DNA of 64,000 nucleotides, taken from NCBI GenBank assembly GCA_036245805.1, contig BTRK01000004.1:434001-498000 (forward strand), written 5' to 3'. The DNA is from Pristionchus mayeri (taxonomy: Eukaryota > Nematoda > Chromadorea > Rhabditida > Neodiplogasteridae). This document shows, piece after piece, positions 1 to 11,031 of the stretch. Position 1 is the stretch's first letter. Each line of letters begins with the position of its first letter. Made by a program: the position numbers and the translations under genes. The notes below the pieces were generated by a model. That model ran no database searches. It saw nothing but the letters and a program-made list of their open reading frames with translations, and was not told where the DNA came from.

Positions 1-1
1 T

Positions 2-136
2 AAAATTTACTACACTCGAAACGGCGTGAACTTCAACAACCCTGGATCGAACTTTAACTATAGACATAATAGTTTCTTTCCAAGAGCGGCAAGGCTTTTA
101 GTGAACAATGAGAATCAAACCAGTTCCCCTGAGTAG
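2..136 (+). CDS. Possible 3' coding exon of a gene entering from the left edge
   Basis: An open frame runs from the window edge to a TAG at 134-136. It encodes about 44 residues rich in Asn and aromatic residues (YYTRNGVNFNNPGSNF near the start). No known domain is recognisable. It may be the end of a gene starting outside the window. Alternatively, an upstream exon may use the GTGAAC at 101 as donor and join the membrane-protein exons at 1390-1950, with the transposon at 251-1332 in the intron. Neither reading can be proven from this sequence. Confidence 0.25.
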   Translation, partial: KIYYTRNGVNFNNPGSNFNYRHNSFFPRAARLLVNNENQTSSPE

Positions 137-250
137 TTTACCCTCCCGTATTATCTAGTTATTCATCATTTTAATCGTAATTAAACGATGTTCCATTTTT
201 CATTTTGTATCACGTTATTTCGCAAAAGAAATAGCATAAATATATATATA

Positions 251-1332
251 CAGGGTGCGAGAAAAGTATTGTGACACAATTCAATTAAGCCCCACTTGGT
301 GCGCAGTGTTTTAATTTATCCCAATTTTTTGCACCATGTACCTTAGCTATGTAGCTATTTAGCGCTCATGTATCAAACAAATATTTCTTTTAGATTACGA
401 GATTTAATTTATTAAAAATTTAGTGAAGAAAAACGATCATGTTTCTCTCACTGCATGAGTCGTATTATTTAATGCCGCATTACAACAATGTAATAGGTGG
501 CGCATTCCATTATTTTTTCTTAAGAAGGGCACTTGTGCCCGAGTCTAAATATGTGTCCATTTAATTTGGAGATTTGGTTATACAGCTTAAAAATATTTAA
601 AAGTAAGCTGTGACGAACGGCCCTCGAAAAAATTTTCTCGAATAAAGATGTCGCGTCCATCAAATAAGAATGATAGAAAAATATAAACGTATGTATTATG
701 GTACACGCCCGTTCAGTAGTGCAAATATGCTTTCAGTTTAAATTGGGAAAGCGAATCTGCTTCTGTACCTTTTTCGAATCGGTCCCAAGTGTCGTTTTCA
801 GCCATATTTTATCATGTATGGTTCAGTAGTTTAAACCATGTTTTCATTCAGTTTGACGCTACTAAAATTCATAATTCGGTCCTTGCATATAACATACAAG
901 TTTATATCTCAATATATGGATGCTGAGAAAGAAATTCGAAAATGTGATTTTTCAAAAAGATAATTCCGTATCAAAGTGTGATGCAGTTATTTTCATATTT
1001 CTCCGTTTCCTGATATCGTATTTCCGCCTAAACAAGTATACTTTAAAGAGGAATGGTTGCTCTCCATACTCAAGTTGAGAAAGCGGGGTATTATTATCCG
1101 AAGATTTTTTATTATTAATTAAAGAGAAAAATGAGCTGCGGGCCAAGGGCCCATTTTTTCGAACTTGAAAATCGAAAAGCTCTGAAAGACAAAATCGATA
1201 GATGGGGAACTGTGATAAAATTGTTGGAGGTACTGTTCGCAGGCATACAATGGCGAAAGCAGACATCTATGCTATCATTACTTCGCGAGATATTACATAA
1301 AAGACTTGTCACCATACTTTTCTCGCACCCTG
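251..1332. mobile_element. Non-autonomous Tc1/mariner-like element, 1.08 kb, TA-flanked
   Basis: Both ends carry the same inverted sequence, beginning CAGGGTGCGAGAAAAGTAT and continuing with one mismatch for about 25 bp. The element is flanked by TA inside a TA microsatellite (241-250 and 1333-1338). The interior encodes no recognisable transposase; the frames at 952-1348 give no DDE motif. A second element of almost the same length (1080 bp) with related ends lies at 18522-19601, which supports one family. Confidence 0.8.
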
Positions 1333-1389
1333 TATATATATTTATCATATTCCTCAGACAGAATCAGTGTCCAGCACACATTCTAAGCA

Positions 1390-1950
1390 ACACGTCAAAT
1401 AACAGTTGCACACTTGAGGCTCGTGGAGAATTCTCCACTACTCATTCTACATCTGCGATACGAGCATGTGTAACGCGATCGCGGTTAGTTTGCGTTCGAT
1501 ATCGATGCAAAGCAGACTGTTGCAAGAAAGTAGTACACGAAGTATACAAGGTATATTTTTTCTCAGAAAAGGCACCCTCTATTTAGCAGCGGAAATCAAT
1601 GTTTTCTAGCATTCAATTTGTTGTTGCAGAATCCGGACTTCGCGGTATTCGGAGACTATTTCGATCCAAACAATGGAACTTGCAACTGCTTGGCTCTCCT
1701 GGGATCGTCCATGAACGATAGTCGCGAAGTGCATCAAGCCGTTGGCAATGTATCTCTCGTTCTGGGTATCTCCGTCCCTATAGCATTCTTGGTCCTCGTA
1801 GCAACGATTGCAATTGGCTATCGGGCGTGGAGGAAGCAGTGGCCATTACCGATCCAATTTATCAGCGAGAAATCACGAGGAAGAAGGCACGTAAAGCCGG
1901 TTGTTATCAATGTAGTGTCCCCTGAAGGCGCCCATGTCAAAAAGAAGTGA
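1390..1950 (+). CDS. 3' end of a Cys-rich type I membrane protein
   Basis: The last exon starts after the acceptor TTGTTGCAG at about 1627 and ends at TGA 1948-1950. It encodes a short ectodomain with closely spaced cysteines (NGTCNC), one hydrophobic segment (VSLVLGISVPIAFLVLVA, a clear transmembrane helix) and a basic cytoplasmic tail ending in KKK. A likely preceding exon (about 1410-1551, donor AAG|GTATAT, phase 0) adds more cysteines (spacing C-x8-C-x4-C-x3-CC). The overall shape resembles small nematode surface proteins with one Cys-rich module, but I do not recognise the family. The 5' part is not identified and may lie left of the transposon at 251-1332. Confidence 0.5.
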
Positions 1951-2177
1951 AGCGATTATAACGTGATTAAAGAAATTTTTATTATTCAAAATTTGAATTG
2001 TACACGTGTCCTCAAGAAAACAAAGGTAAAGCAATTCAACACAGCTGATAAGTGGCTTGAAGTGATGTGAACCATCATGGGAATTAGCGTGTTTTCATCT
2101 CAGATTAATCAGAAACCAACACGTATACACCTGCATCTAGGCTCATTCTAATATGCTCGCGACTTGAATCTCCCTTA

Positions 2178-4347
2178 ATGTCATTCGTCAACTATTCCAT
2201 ACATATCGACAAGCATTTCGAAGAAGCGTTCATCATTGTCCACTCAATTCTTGGTATTTTTCCCTATTTACATTTCAAATGCTGAAATTTCAGGTGTAAC
2301 TTCAATTGTTCTGCTACTAATTACGATAATTTCCACTCATCTGAAGAGCGGCTCGGTATCGAGACACTACGCAAGATGCCTTACTGTTTTGCAGGTTGGC
2401 ATTATTATACTATCCTTTTAGTTTATTAGTGCATTCCTTTTTTCCAGACCGTTCTCATGCTCTATTCGGCAAATTGTACAATAGTATCTATTCCATTCGT
2501 GCTGTTTCCCTGCAAGGGTCTCTACGTCCGAGGATTGGGCGTTTATCTCGGACTGAGTGCACATGGAGGACTAGTAATCTTCCGATTTTTTTGACAGCGA
2601 GAAGGCGTTTCCAGCTGCCACTCGTTCTCACAAAATCAATATTTGCCGAACAGGTGATCTACATGCTTCTACTTTCCGGCGCCTGCGCCTGGTTCAACTG
2701 TTGCATGTTCTATCGGCACCAGGTTATTCTGCCTTGGGAACACCGCTTCAAGGTAGCAATATCCATTTATGGAAATTTATCAGATGCATTCAGCTCAAGA
2801 ATAAAGGCATATTCTTGGCATATTTTATTATGAACGCGGTTATGTTCGTGAATCCGATCATATTGATTTCCTCGTCCGCTGATGATCGCGCTGTTCAACG
2901 CACTGATATAGAAAGATTTAGAAATCTAAAAATATCTTTTAAACTTCTTTATTTTCAAGTCTCCGATGTCCTGGCTCCTCTCCGTGCCATCGTTCAAAAT
3001 CTACACTTCTGAGAACACACCCCTCATGATGGCCTATCATCTCCCCTACGCATTAGTGAGGAGTCTCCTATTATTAGAAATTTATTGAACACTTGATCAA
3101 ATAGTTAATATAAGGCAAAATTAACATAGAACTTATAGATGACAGCTACTTTATGCACTGCAACAACGACTTGTTTGACTTTCCACGCATCTCATGTGAT
3201 GAATCAGAGGTCTTATCAAGTGTTTTCAAAACGTAACATTCAGAATTCTAAGGAAGTCGCAGGCAAGTCACGCTACTATCGACGCCCAGAAGAAGCTCAT
3301 TCGCAATATCCAATTTCAAGTGCGTTCTGAAGTGCTAAAGTCAAAAATTTGCAATATGTTTTACGATTTACTTCAATAATGTTGTTCAATAGGGGATACT
3401 CGGTAATCCTTGCCATGGTAGAAGTACTGGTTGTATTCTTCGTAAAGCCGAGGGGGGACAAGGGTGGTGATCTTCAGTCTTTATCGAAGTGAGACGTTTT
3501 GGGCTGTCCGCCCATCATCAGTCATGCAAGAGAACAGATTAGGAGGGGACAGGCAATCAATATAACACGAGAACGAAGCGAAGCGAATGAGGGTGCAAAA
3601 TAAGTGAAACATGGTGCGAGGCAATGAGTGAAAGAGGGAGGAAAGTAAGGGAAGAGATGAGGCGAGAGAGTGAGTGAGAACAGGAGGGAGAAGGAAGGGA
3701 GAGGAAGAAGCGAGAGATAAGGTGAAATGGAGAGAGCAATGAGAGAGGGGAGGAGAGAGAGAAGGGAAGTGCTAGATGTTGAGAGTTTGAAGTGTAATGG
3801 GAGCATTCTCCTTAGACAATTCTGCCCTGTTATTCAAGACGGGATCTAACTTGATAATATACATAGCCTCGGCAATCTTACGACGACAAGTGTTGGGTTC
3901 ACGATGGAGAATGGAGCCAGTCAGAGGAATGGGGGCACTATTGTGATCACTCTTAGAGTGGATAGCAAATGCGGGAATAATGTTGTTAAGATGAACATCA
4001 CAACTTTCGGAACGATGTTTCCCACGTGCTATTGGATGGTTGCACTATTTTTCGAAGTTATTATTCCCGGTTAATCTTTTAATATTGACAGAATCTAAGA
4101 ATGAAATAACAGAAATTACTGTGGCCATGCACGTTTTCATTCCGCTGGCAATCATGGGAAATTCTATCTACGCAATAATAAGCTCAAACGTGAGTTATAA
4201 TGTACTTGTTCGAGCGTAAAGTGAAGAATTTAAGTGATAATGTTCTTTCAGGCGCTTTCTTGCAAGTCCTTCTTCAATCGAGCTGCGGGAAGTACGATAA
4301 CACCAACGAGAACGCGCATCGATATTTCCACTGTTAACAGATACTAA
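2178..4347 (+). CDS. Nematode seven-TM chemoreceptor, subfamily uncertain
   Basis: Putative sensory G-protein-coupled receptor in the plasma membrane of chemosensory neurons. The start ATG at 2178 opens an exon that joins in phase across a 42 bp intron (2259-2300) to give TM1 (VTSIVLLLITIISTHL). TM2 follows from about 2448 (TVLMLYSANCTIVSIPFVLF). Later exons give VIYMLLLSGACAWFNCCMF with an FYRHQ motif, then MNAVMFVNPIILIS, and SWLLSVPSFKIYTSEN near 2970. Final exons at about 4016-4347 encode a TM7-like helix (HVFIPLAIMGNSIYAI) and a Ser/Thr/Arg tail ending at TAA 4345-4347. A T-run near 2590 leaves a frame break between the TM2 and TM3 exons, so the gene may be damaged. A Penelope-like fragment lies between the last two exon groups. 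Confidence 0.55.
3492..3524 (-). ncRNA. Degenerate hammerhead-ribozyme-like motif
   Basis: Read on the minus strand the segment contains CTGATGA, a stem GGGC-loop-GCCC, then AAAAC and GTC. This is the order of a hammerhead core (CUGAUGA, stem II, GAAA, stem III), but the invariant G of GAAA is A here, so self-cleavage is doubtful. Penelope-like elements are known to carry hammerhead motifs in their terminal repeats, and this one lies just downstream of a Penelope-like coding fragment. Stem I was not delineated. Confidence 0.35.
3545..3785. repeat. Purine-rich low-complexity tract
   Basis: The plus strand is nearly all A and G with GAGAGAG, GAGTGAGTGAG and GAAGGGAGAGG runs. Read on the minus strand it gives Ser/Leu/Pro-rich open frames that are compositional artefacts. 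It forms the tail of the Penelope-like fragment. Confidence 0.8.
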
Positions 4348-4812
4348 TAGTGTTTTCTATAAATCAAAATATTCCTTCCATGATGTACCAGAAATAGAAA
4401 CGCAATCATACCGGCTGAAAATGGATTTATCGGTTGTACTTGAATTGTCCTTAGAAATGCAAATTTACTATGTTGATTCTATTCCAAAAATGCGGAAGGT
4501 TAACGGAAAGGGAGGGGGGAATACATTAATTTTTTTTTCTAATATTTCCATTGAATCTACTGCTTCGGGTTGAGAACATCATCGAATTCGTTCATCGATG
4601 CCTGCATAAAAAAGATCATTTCGATGATAATGAAATTACTTTTTTCATTACATTTGAAAAACTGATTTTTACAATCTTCTTGATAAATCATATCAGAAAA
4701 CTTACAATCGACTTCTTTGGCGACTGGTCGTCGTCAAGAGACGGTTTGTCCGCCTGGATGGTGTATGTAAACGGTAATGTAAAATAATTATTTAAAAAAT
4801 TAAAAATGCACG

Positions 4813-7800
4813 TTATAAAATATTGACAATTGATTGCTTGGGTGTGAGTCCCTCCTCCCACTCCTCCTCATCGCCCACACTCTTCCTCTTGAAGATGAGA
4901 TTGTGCAGACAGAACACGAGCAGGCTGACAATCTCCACCATTGTCACCACTGAATTGCATTATTTATTAATATTAATTAATAATTAATTGGATGGAAACA
5001 ATGGGGTGTGATTGAATTTGTTTACCTGAGACCCCCAACCACAGTCCGGCATGCCCGCTCACATCAGAGAGGAGAGAGACGAACTGAATTAACTTGATTT
5101 GTAAGATTGCCAGAGAAGTGCCAACAGGGAGCTGCTTAGAACATTTCCAGTCACAAAAATTACACCGTATTTAAAATTGTATATTAGCATTTTCTCACGG
5201 GGTACGTCGCTCCCTGCGTGTAGGTGCTCACGCGCAGCTTCTCGAAGTGCACTTTGAGCACGAGCGCGTTGCGGCGGTACCTCAACGCTTTTTTTCAACA
5301 AATCGAAAGCCAGTAAGCTTTTCGAAATTTCCGAGATAAAAAATCCCATTACTTATATGCAGAAACTGACCACTCGTTGCACTCTCCTGCTCCTTGGAAG
5401 TTCTTGTTCTTGTACTCGCAGCTGCCGAACTGAATGAGGAAGTCAGAATGCATTTGCTTGCTCTACTACTAGCAGCCCGCGTAGATACTTACTCCTGGCA
5501 GGTCTACTGTCGTCGAGGCTCCCGCCAACGCCGATCGCTTCTTGCGTCCACTGCTTCCCTGAATAATAATGCGCTATTTTTACTGCAAAATCTGCAATGT
5601 GATGAGAAAGGATTTTGTAAAGTCTGCGCCGCAGCTATCTACTCATCTTCAAGAGAGGTTGTGCTTACAGGCGTCGTCGTCGAAGTGCTTCCCGTCGTCG
5701 TCGTAGTCGTAGTTGTGGACGTCGTCGTCGTCGCCTCATACTCGTCCGCCTTGTCGTCTCCCTTTCCCGTTCGTCCTCCTCCCTGCTCTGCCAGCAGTTT
5801 CTGGCGTTGAGCCATCGTCCCCGCGGCCACGTTGTACTGTGATTTGGGATATTACAACTTCCGAATTAAACTTACCTATAATTACACATGTTGATACATG
5901 AAACTCATTTTGAGTATATATACCTATAGGGAACAAAGTAATCGAAGTGGGATCTATTATCTAATCTCTGTTGTAACGAAAATTTGTTTCACTCTAATGT
6001 CACTGACCAAGTGGGATGATGGGGCACAAAAAAAACAAAGTATGCACACCCCGACGGAGGGGAAGGCGGTGTAGGAGACGACCTTCTCCAGCACGACTTC
6101 CTCGCAGGCGGGCGAACACTCGCACTGCGTACGACCCTCCGTGCTGTTAGGGCGACTGGTCTCCCGCGCGAGTGTGAGCAAGCACTCCACTGCAATGCTG
6201 GATTCATAGTCGAAAAAGCTGAGGGCTCACTCTCTTCATATCCTGACACTCTCTCGACCGGTCGACCGGTGAGAGAGTTCGGGAAAGGAAGAGAGTGAGC
6301 CCTCAGCTTCTGTCGGCTATGAATGGGCCATAAGGTGATCATTGGTTTGCTGCATCGGAGAAGGATGCTCTAGTGGTTAAGATGGCTTGCAGGTGAGACT
6401 CGGGCTGAAGACTCGGGCCAGATTCCCTGACCGAATGAGCGTAATGTTTCACAATGATTAGTATTTTTCTGTATTGTGCAAGGGCTAGATCAAGGAGATC
6501 CTGATAGGCATGATGTCAATGTTGGGAATCTTTGAGATTTTTATCCTAGCACCGAAAATTGGTCTGATCCTCTATTTCAGAGATCCTTCCTCCAGGCTAT
6601 TTCAGAGCTCCTCCACTCAAAAAGGGTTGCTAAGAAGACTCTTGACTTCCTCTTGACGTAGTGTTAAGTTATTACTTTCAGCTTGAGAGGCACAGGTCTT
6701 GTGCTCGGGTGCTTTCAGGAAGAGAGGGTCAGCGCAGCTGCAGCGGTCGTGTGCGTGCCGCTGCAGGCAGGACTGCTGACACGCTTGCGACGTGTACGTC
6801 CAGTTCTGAAACAGAAGAATATCAAAATGTCAGTGAAATGGCCTTTTACTTTAGGTAACCGTAAATTGTCTGTATCCTTTTCGCAAAAAAAATGCAAGTC
6901 CAATCGCATAGTAGTTGTCCTGGTCCTTGCCCTGCTCGATGCATACGTCATAGGGCTCACCGAGACGATGATGGTCAGTCTAGAAATCTCGCTCTCTCTC
7001 ACTCCCTGTATACCGCATTTCGTCTCAACGACTCACTCGACTCATCGACACGACAGCTTGCGTGCCCACGCCGATCCGAATGCCGTTCCTATAGTCCGGG
7101 AACTCCTCTGCCTCGTGGATGACTGCCCAGCTGCAATACTCAGATAAGCACTCATCAAGATCGCTTAAACCAATTGAAATCGAGGGGACTGAGCGCCATC
7201 TTATCGATGCAATGTAGAGAAATCAATGAGGCGAATCTCTACTAACATCGCTGCGCTGTCCGTCGTGGGCAAGAAGTCAAAGCGGCTCTGCGTTCGCTTG
7301 TTGTTCGGCCAGTCTTGCTGCAAAGAGTGATGAATGGCAAATGATGAACGAAATGAGTAACTAGCCGTCTTGAGGCCTCCTAGAGGCGACTAGGAGGTGA
7401 CATGTGATTTTATCTCCCCGGGAAAAAGGGAAAAAAGGCGCACATTGACGGTGAACATCATGCGGAACTGCTGCTGCGTGCCGGGTCGGGTGATGTGCGC
7501 CTCGGTGAGGAAGGAGTAGCACAGCCCGTACTGCGGGTGCACGAACGACTCGAAGTTCGCACTGAATCAGTACCAGCTACATTCTCTCGTTCCAGTGTAG
7601 CATACATACTACCAGCTTGAATTCAATTGAAAAGCATGATGCTTTTCACTAGGGTTGGCTATACAATTAGCTACGTTGCAATGTCCTCGCGCACTCCAAG
7701 GATACGGGGCCGTTGCAACGTTGCAACGTGACCTCAATAGCCAGTCCTAATGCTCACTATGTAATAATTCCTGATCAACGAGAACTTACGAGCTGCAGGT

Positions 7801-9211
7801 TTCTCCTGCGAATGAGCACTCGGTCACGAGGTCGACGTAGTTGTAGCCCGCTCGCCTTCGATCCGCCTCGCTCAGCTGAGCCATCAGCAGTCTACAAGGG
7901 AGTCTTTGATTGACCCATTGAAATTCAGGATTCCATTACGCGTTTAATTCTTTAATGTGTGTATTTTATTGCGTGTTTCAGCAGCATGGAAGGAACATGA
8001 CGATCGATATTATCGGAATGGGTGATGCGAGTGTGAACCAGCGATGGTAGAGTATATAGCAGAGTTCGAGAAACGATACCGCGCTCTCTTCATTCTACAC
8101 ACTCTCTCGCCGATCGACCGGTCTAGAGAGTGTGCAGAATTAAGAGATCGTGGTTTCGTTTCTCGAACTCTACTATATAGTAGGCGTGCGCGCCTCACCT
8201 CAGCGTCACCTGTGCCCGTCTCATTCGATGCAGTTTGGCGGCTGACTTGCTGATGCCGTAGCTGTCACTGGCAGTGCTATTCGACGTCTCCACCGTCTCG
8301 AACTCGGCCAGCATTTGTGAGATCTCGGCGAACGCCGGATCCGAACTGAACATAACATAGATTGAAAGAGCAGCCGCACACTATATTTTACAGTAGATAA
8401 GGCATGCAGGTTCCCTGCATTTCAGGGGTCACAGGTCCCCTGAAATGGAGCGATCATGATTTGAAAATATCATTCGCCACCGCTAAGCGACTATAGTCGC
8501 TCCCATCACTCGGTTCACTTGGAGATGCGTGCGTCAGAAGCAGGTGGGGATATGCCAAACAATTAGTTTTCTTTCTTGGCAAAAACAAGGGGGGAATCGC
8601 GAGCTCCTTGTTCATTCGTAAAGAAACACGAGCATAGTTGTGCACGATAATACGAGCTTGAACTCACTCAACGATGCTCCTCTTCAGCGGGTTCTCACTG
8701 CAGAAGCTGATACGAGGAAATTTCTCAATTTGTGCAATCACTGAAGCTTCGAGAGTTGATACACATACCAGTTCCTGGATATCGAGTGCGAGATCGGTTG
8801 ACGAGGGAAATTTGGCGTATTTGATGATGCAGTTGGTGGCAGTGTAGACGAAAGCGACAGTCCTGGACGGTTTTTTAAAAATTTCGGTCGAATGAGAACT
8901 ATCGCGCCTTGAAACCTTTAATAAAACAAATGACATAGTTCTCATCCGAAATAATGCTTTAGCGACGTCTGTACCCCTAAATTGTCTGTCTTTTGTGATA
9001 AAAACACATTCTGCTCGGGACTCTTCAAAGAAAATGGCATCGATTGGCGAAACCGTAAAACGATAGCTTCTGACATTGCGATGAGGATGAGCGTGAAGAT
9101 GACGGCGATCACTCGGCCGCCGTCCACGATTCGCCCCACGCACGCGACCGTCGACCATCGACAGAAGTCGACGACCAGACGAGAAGCGGAGATGCGCTTC
9201 CCCGCGTTGTC
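4813..9211 (-). CDS. DEG/ENaC-family sodium channel subunit (degenerin)
   Basis: Amiloride-type cation channel subunit of the plasma membrane. About 16 exons are readable from high to low coordinates. 9063-9211 gives the N-terminal FCRW motif and M1 (VIAVIFTLILIAMS). 8671-8860 gives the post-M1 segment ending in CSENPLKRSIVE. 8200-8340 and 7789-7890 give the finger domain (CSFAGETC). 7440-7560 gives YGLCYSF. 7050-7130 gives FPDYRNGIRIGVGT. 6695-6800 gives YTSQACQQSCLQ and CSCADP. 6053-6190 gives CECSPACEE and YTAFPSV. Then a Thr-rich linker (5650-5840), and 4813-5095 gives GLWLGVS, the G-x-S filter at the start of M2, and a charged tail. Two deviations: the family His-Gly gating motif after FCxx(S/T) reads Ala-Cys here, and the ectodomain carries a long poly-Thr insert. 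The first exon is not certain; a candidate ATG exon lies at about 10767-10866, on the far side of a mariner, but its phase does not match. Confidence 0.85.
5650..5760 (-). repeat. GTC/GAC trinucleotide repeat coding for a poly-Thr run in the channel
   Basis: The plus strand is a run of GTC, GTA and GTT triplets. On the coding minus strand it gives ACG/ACT codons, that is a Thr/Ser run within the extracellular part of the DEG/ENaC protein. Being a triplet repeat in a coding exon it can change length without breaking the frame. Confidence 0.7.
6200..6330. repeat. Small hairpin element (shared core, own arms)
   Basis: The arms GAGGGCTCACTCTCTTC and GAAGAGAGTGAGCCCTC pair, extended outward by related sequence around CATAG/CTATG. 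They enclose a core with CACTCTCTCGACCGGTCG and GAGAGAG. It lies in an intron of the channel gene. The core is shared with hairpins at 8048, 43871, 60478 and 63424. Confidence 0.75.
6362..6432 (+). repeat. tRNA-like sequence, probable SINE remnant
   Basis: It contains an A-box-like TGCTCTAGTGGTTA, and about 50 bp later a weak B-box-like GGCCAGATTCC. No paired acceptor stem or convincing anticodon arm is seen, so I do not call a tRNA gene. It lies in an intron of the channel gene. Confidence 0.3.
7650..7749. repeat. Small hairpin element with TAGGGTTGG-type end
   Basis: The left end TAGGGTTGGCTAT matches the inverted right end ATAGCCAGTCCTA with one mismatch. The inner part has further pairing (GCTACGTTGCAA with TTGCAACGT). 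It sits in an intron of the DEG/ENaC gene. Similar ends occur at 18437, 20582, 49118, 60478 and 61374. Confidence 0.65.
8048..8184. repeat. Small hairpin element with GTTCGAGAAACG arms
   Basis: The left arm AGAGTTCGAGAAACGATACC pairs with the right arm GTTTCGTTTCTCGAACTCT. The core ACACACTCTCTCGCCGATCG / CCGGTCTAGAGAGTGT is closely shared with copies at 43871 and 63424. It lies in a DEG/ENaC intron. Confidence 0.8.
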
Positions 9212-9481
9212 CTGCACGAATATTTTATCAGATTGTGACCAAAAAATGACATTCAATGAAGGGATGGCTTGGCAAAACAATGTTCATTTATTCTGCGAGG
9301 ACTATGTGAGCGAGCAGGCAAAATGAAGATAATTATTTTTAATGAAGCCTACTTCATTTGTATTGAAATTTGAAGCGAAAAGTGGCTAAAATTAAAACTT
9401 TTCACGCACCTGAAGTCTGGTTAACTATACAATTAAGGCATATAAATTTGAAACGGAAAACTCAAGTAAATAGAGTAATTA

Positions 9482-10745
9482 TTAGGTTGGTGCATAAGTT
9501 TTGTCGCATTTGGGAAGCTTATAATTTTTCCATCGTTTTTGCTTCTCAATTATTTTTGCCGCCTGACCTCCTAGCGTATGTTAGGGGTATGCATGTATAT
9601 TGCAACCATAGGGTGTAGCTGAATTATCCACTCCGCACATTGAGAAAATATCAATATGAACTGATTTGACTTTCGAGCTAATTTTTTAATTTGTTTTACC
9701 GAGTGCTAGTTCGCTGAGACAGACAATGCACCAATATCCAGCACATAGGTAACAAGAAACGTGGGTGCTCTTTCTAAATATATGCTAGATGTGGTGTTCT
9801 GATGAGCGTATTCAAAGATATAGTTAACAGAATCTAAGCAAAGCCATTGATTTACAGACAATTTGGCCAAATCTCATGAATCCAACAATAGAGCAACTGA
9901 GCTCAACATAAGTGCTTTCCAATTGTTACTTATGGGCCTCTAATTTCGCACGAAATATGTTAGGCACATGATGCTCGTATTGCTGAAAATTTGAAATTTC
10001 AGAAAATTCAATTTAGGTACAATTTAGACAAAAATTCAATTTTATGAGTTTTGAATTCCAGTTCGCCATCCAAATACATGGGTATCTGAAAGTAACCAAA
10101 ATAGGTGATCACAAGGGAAGGGTTGTTGGTTCAGATGAGCACGATAAATCTGATATTATAATTGTGAGCGAGGCAGGAATTTGAATAAAGTGCTAATTTT
10201 GGCAGCCTGATTGCCATACAAACGTTCTTTACGAAGCAGCTTATCTCGGCAGAAATCAATCGAACCCAAAATATATATGTAGACTGAACAGCTTTAGTGA
10301 ATTATATTAATCTACTATTTGAACCTTAATGTTCATCTCAAAGAAATTTCGGCGTGCAAAACCGTGTTTGACCGTTACTGCTTCTCCACATCGCATTAAC
10401 ACAGCTACATTTCTTGAACGCAGTTTGTTTCTCATTGACCAAAAGTGGTTTAAAATTATGCCCATGCATCACCCTTTATGCCTATTACATTAGATCGGCA
10501 TAATTCTTGCTCTTCAGTTTGCGCAGATGCGTGAAATGAATAACTAATCCTGATGCCGCTACAACTTTGGCTGATTACTGTTCCACCCTGAGTGACTTGA
10601 CAGGACTGAAGTAAAGTGTTTAAGAAAGTGTAGGAAGGCACTCATTGAATAATAATTACGATACGGTGCAGAAATTAATACAACGAATTTTGAACATCAG
10701 AATGCGTAAGACATAGGAAGCGACAAAACTTATGCACCAGCCTGA
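9482..10745. mobile_element. Decayed mariner-like element, 1264 bp
   Basis: The left end TTAGGTTGGTGCATAAGTTT matches the inverted right end (AAACTTATGCACCAGCCTGA read inward), and TA flanks both sides (9480-9481, 10746-10747). The TTAGGTTGGTGCA start is typical of mariner ends. The length fits a full mariner but no DD34D transposase frame survives. Two other elements in the window have the same unit length after removing nested inserts (49519-52021 and 55280-57491). Confidence 0.85.
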
Positions 10746-10766
10746 TAGATGGGGAAATTCCCTTAC

Positions 10767-11031
10767 CATTGTCTGCACTGCGTGATCGCTGGTAGTGAAA
10801 TGATGATTGAGAGGGCGGTTTCTTGCCGCTCATTTCCCTCCTCCTTCCACGAAAATACCTCATCCTCTTCCAGGAAAATTTGGCCCCAGTGAAAGGCGCA
10901 TCCATTGGCAACTGAGTGATCACTGGCATGAGCGAGATCGTAGACGCAAGAGGACCAGCCAGAGGATCACTGGAACTCAATGCACAAAATACACCGGTCT
11001 TTGAAACGCGGGCTGGGTGCCCCTGGCACAA
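10767..11031 (-). other. Open frame upstream of the channel gene, candidate first exon
   Basis: A minus-strand frame with ATGAGGTATTTTCGTGG encodes a basic Ser-rich stretch (SGKKPPSQSSFHYQRSRS) and ends at a good donor, AATG|GTAAGG. It could be the first exon of the DEG/ENaC gene, with the mariner in the intron. However, its splice phase does not fit the next exon as I read it, so an intermediate exon would be needed. Confidence 0.25.

Larger units (their letters stand above)
3491..4000 (-). mobile_element. Penelope-like retroelement fragment (C-terminal end and 3' tail)
   Basis: On the minus strand 4000-3785 encodes a peptide with ILHREPNTCRRKIAEAMYII followed by LDPVLNNRAEL. This resembles the end of the GIY-YIG endonuclease region of Penelope-like retroelements, where an EAxxI helix and a LNR-type motif close the domain. 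Stops and a pyrimidine-rich tail follow, then a hammerhead-like motif (separate entry). No reverse transcriptase is present, so this is a 5'-truncated insertion. It sits between exons of the chemoreceptor at 2178-4347. Assignment rests on motif memory only. Confidence 0.45.

Noticed and set aside
1131..1586. Plus-strand frame of 151 codons
   Set aside because: Its first half lies inside the transposon end; only the part after about 1390 may be a real exon.
3522..3806. Minus-strand Ser/Leu/Pro-rich open frame
   Set aside because: It is a compositional effect of the purine-rich tract with no conserved feature.
5394..5810. Plus-strand open frame of 138 codons with a Val-rich run
   Set aside because: It is the reverse reading of DEG/ENaC exons and of the poly-Thr triplet repeat.
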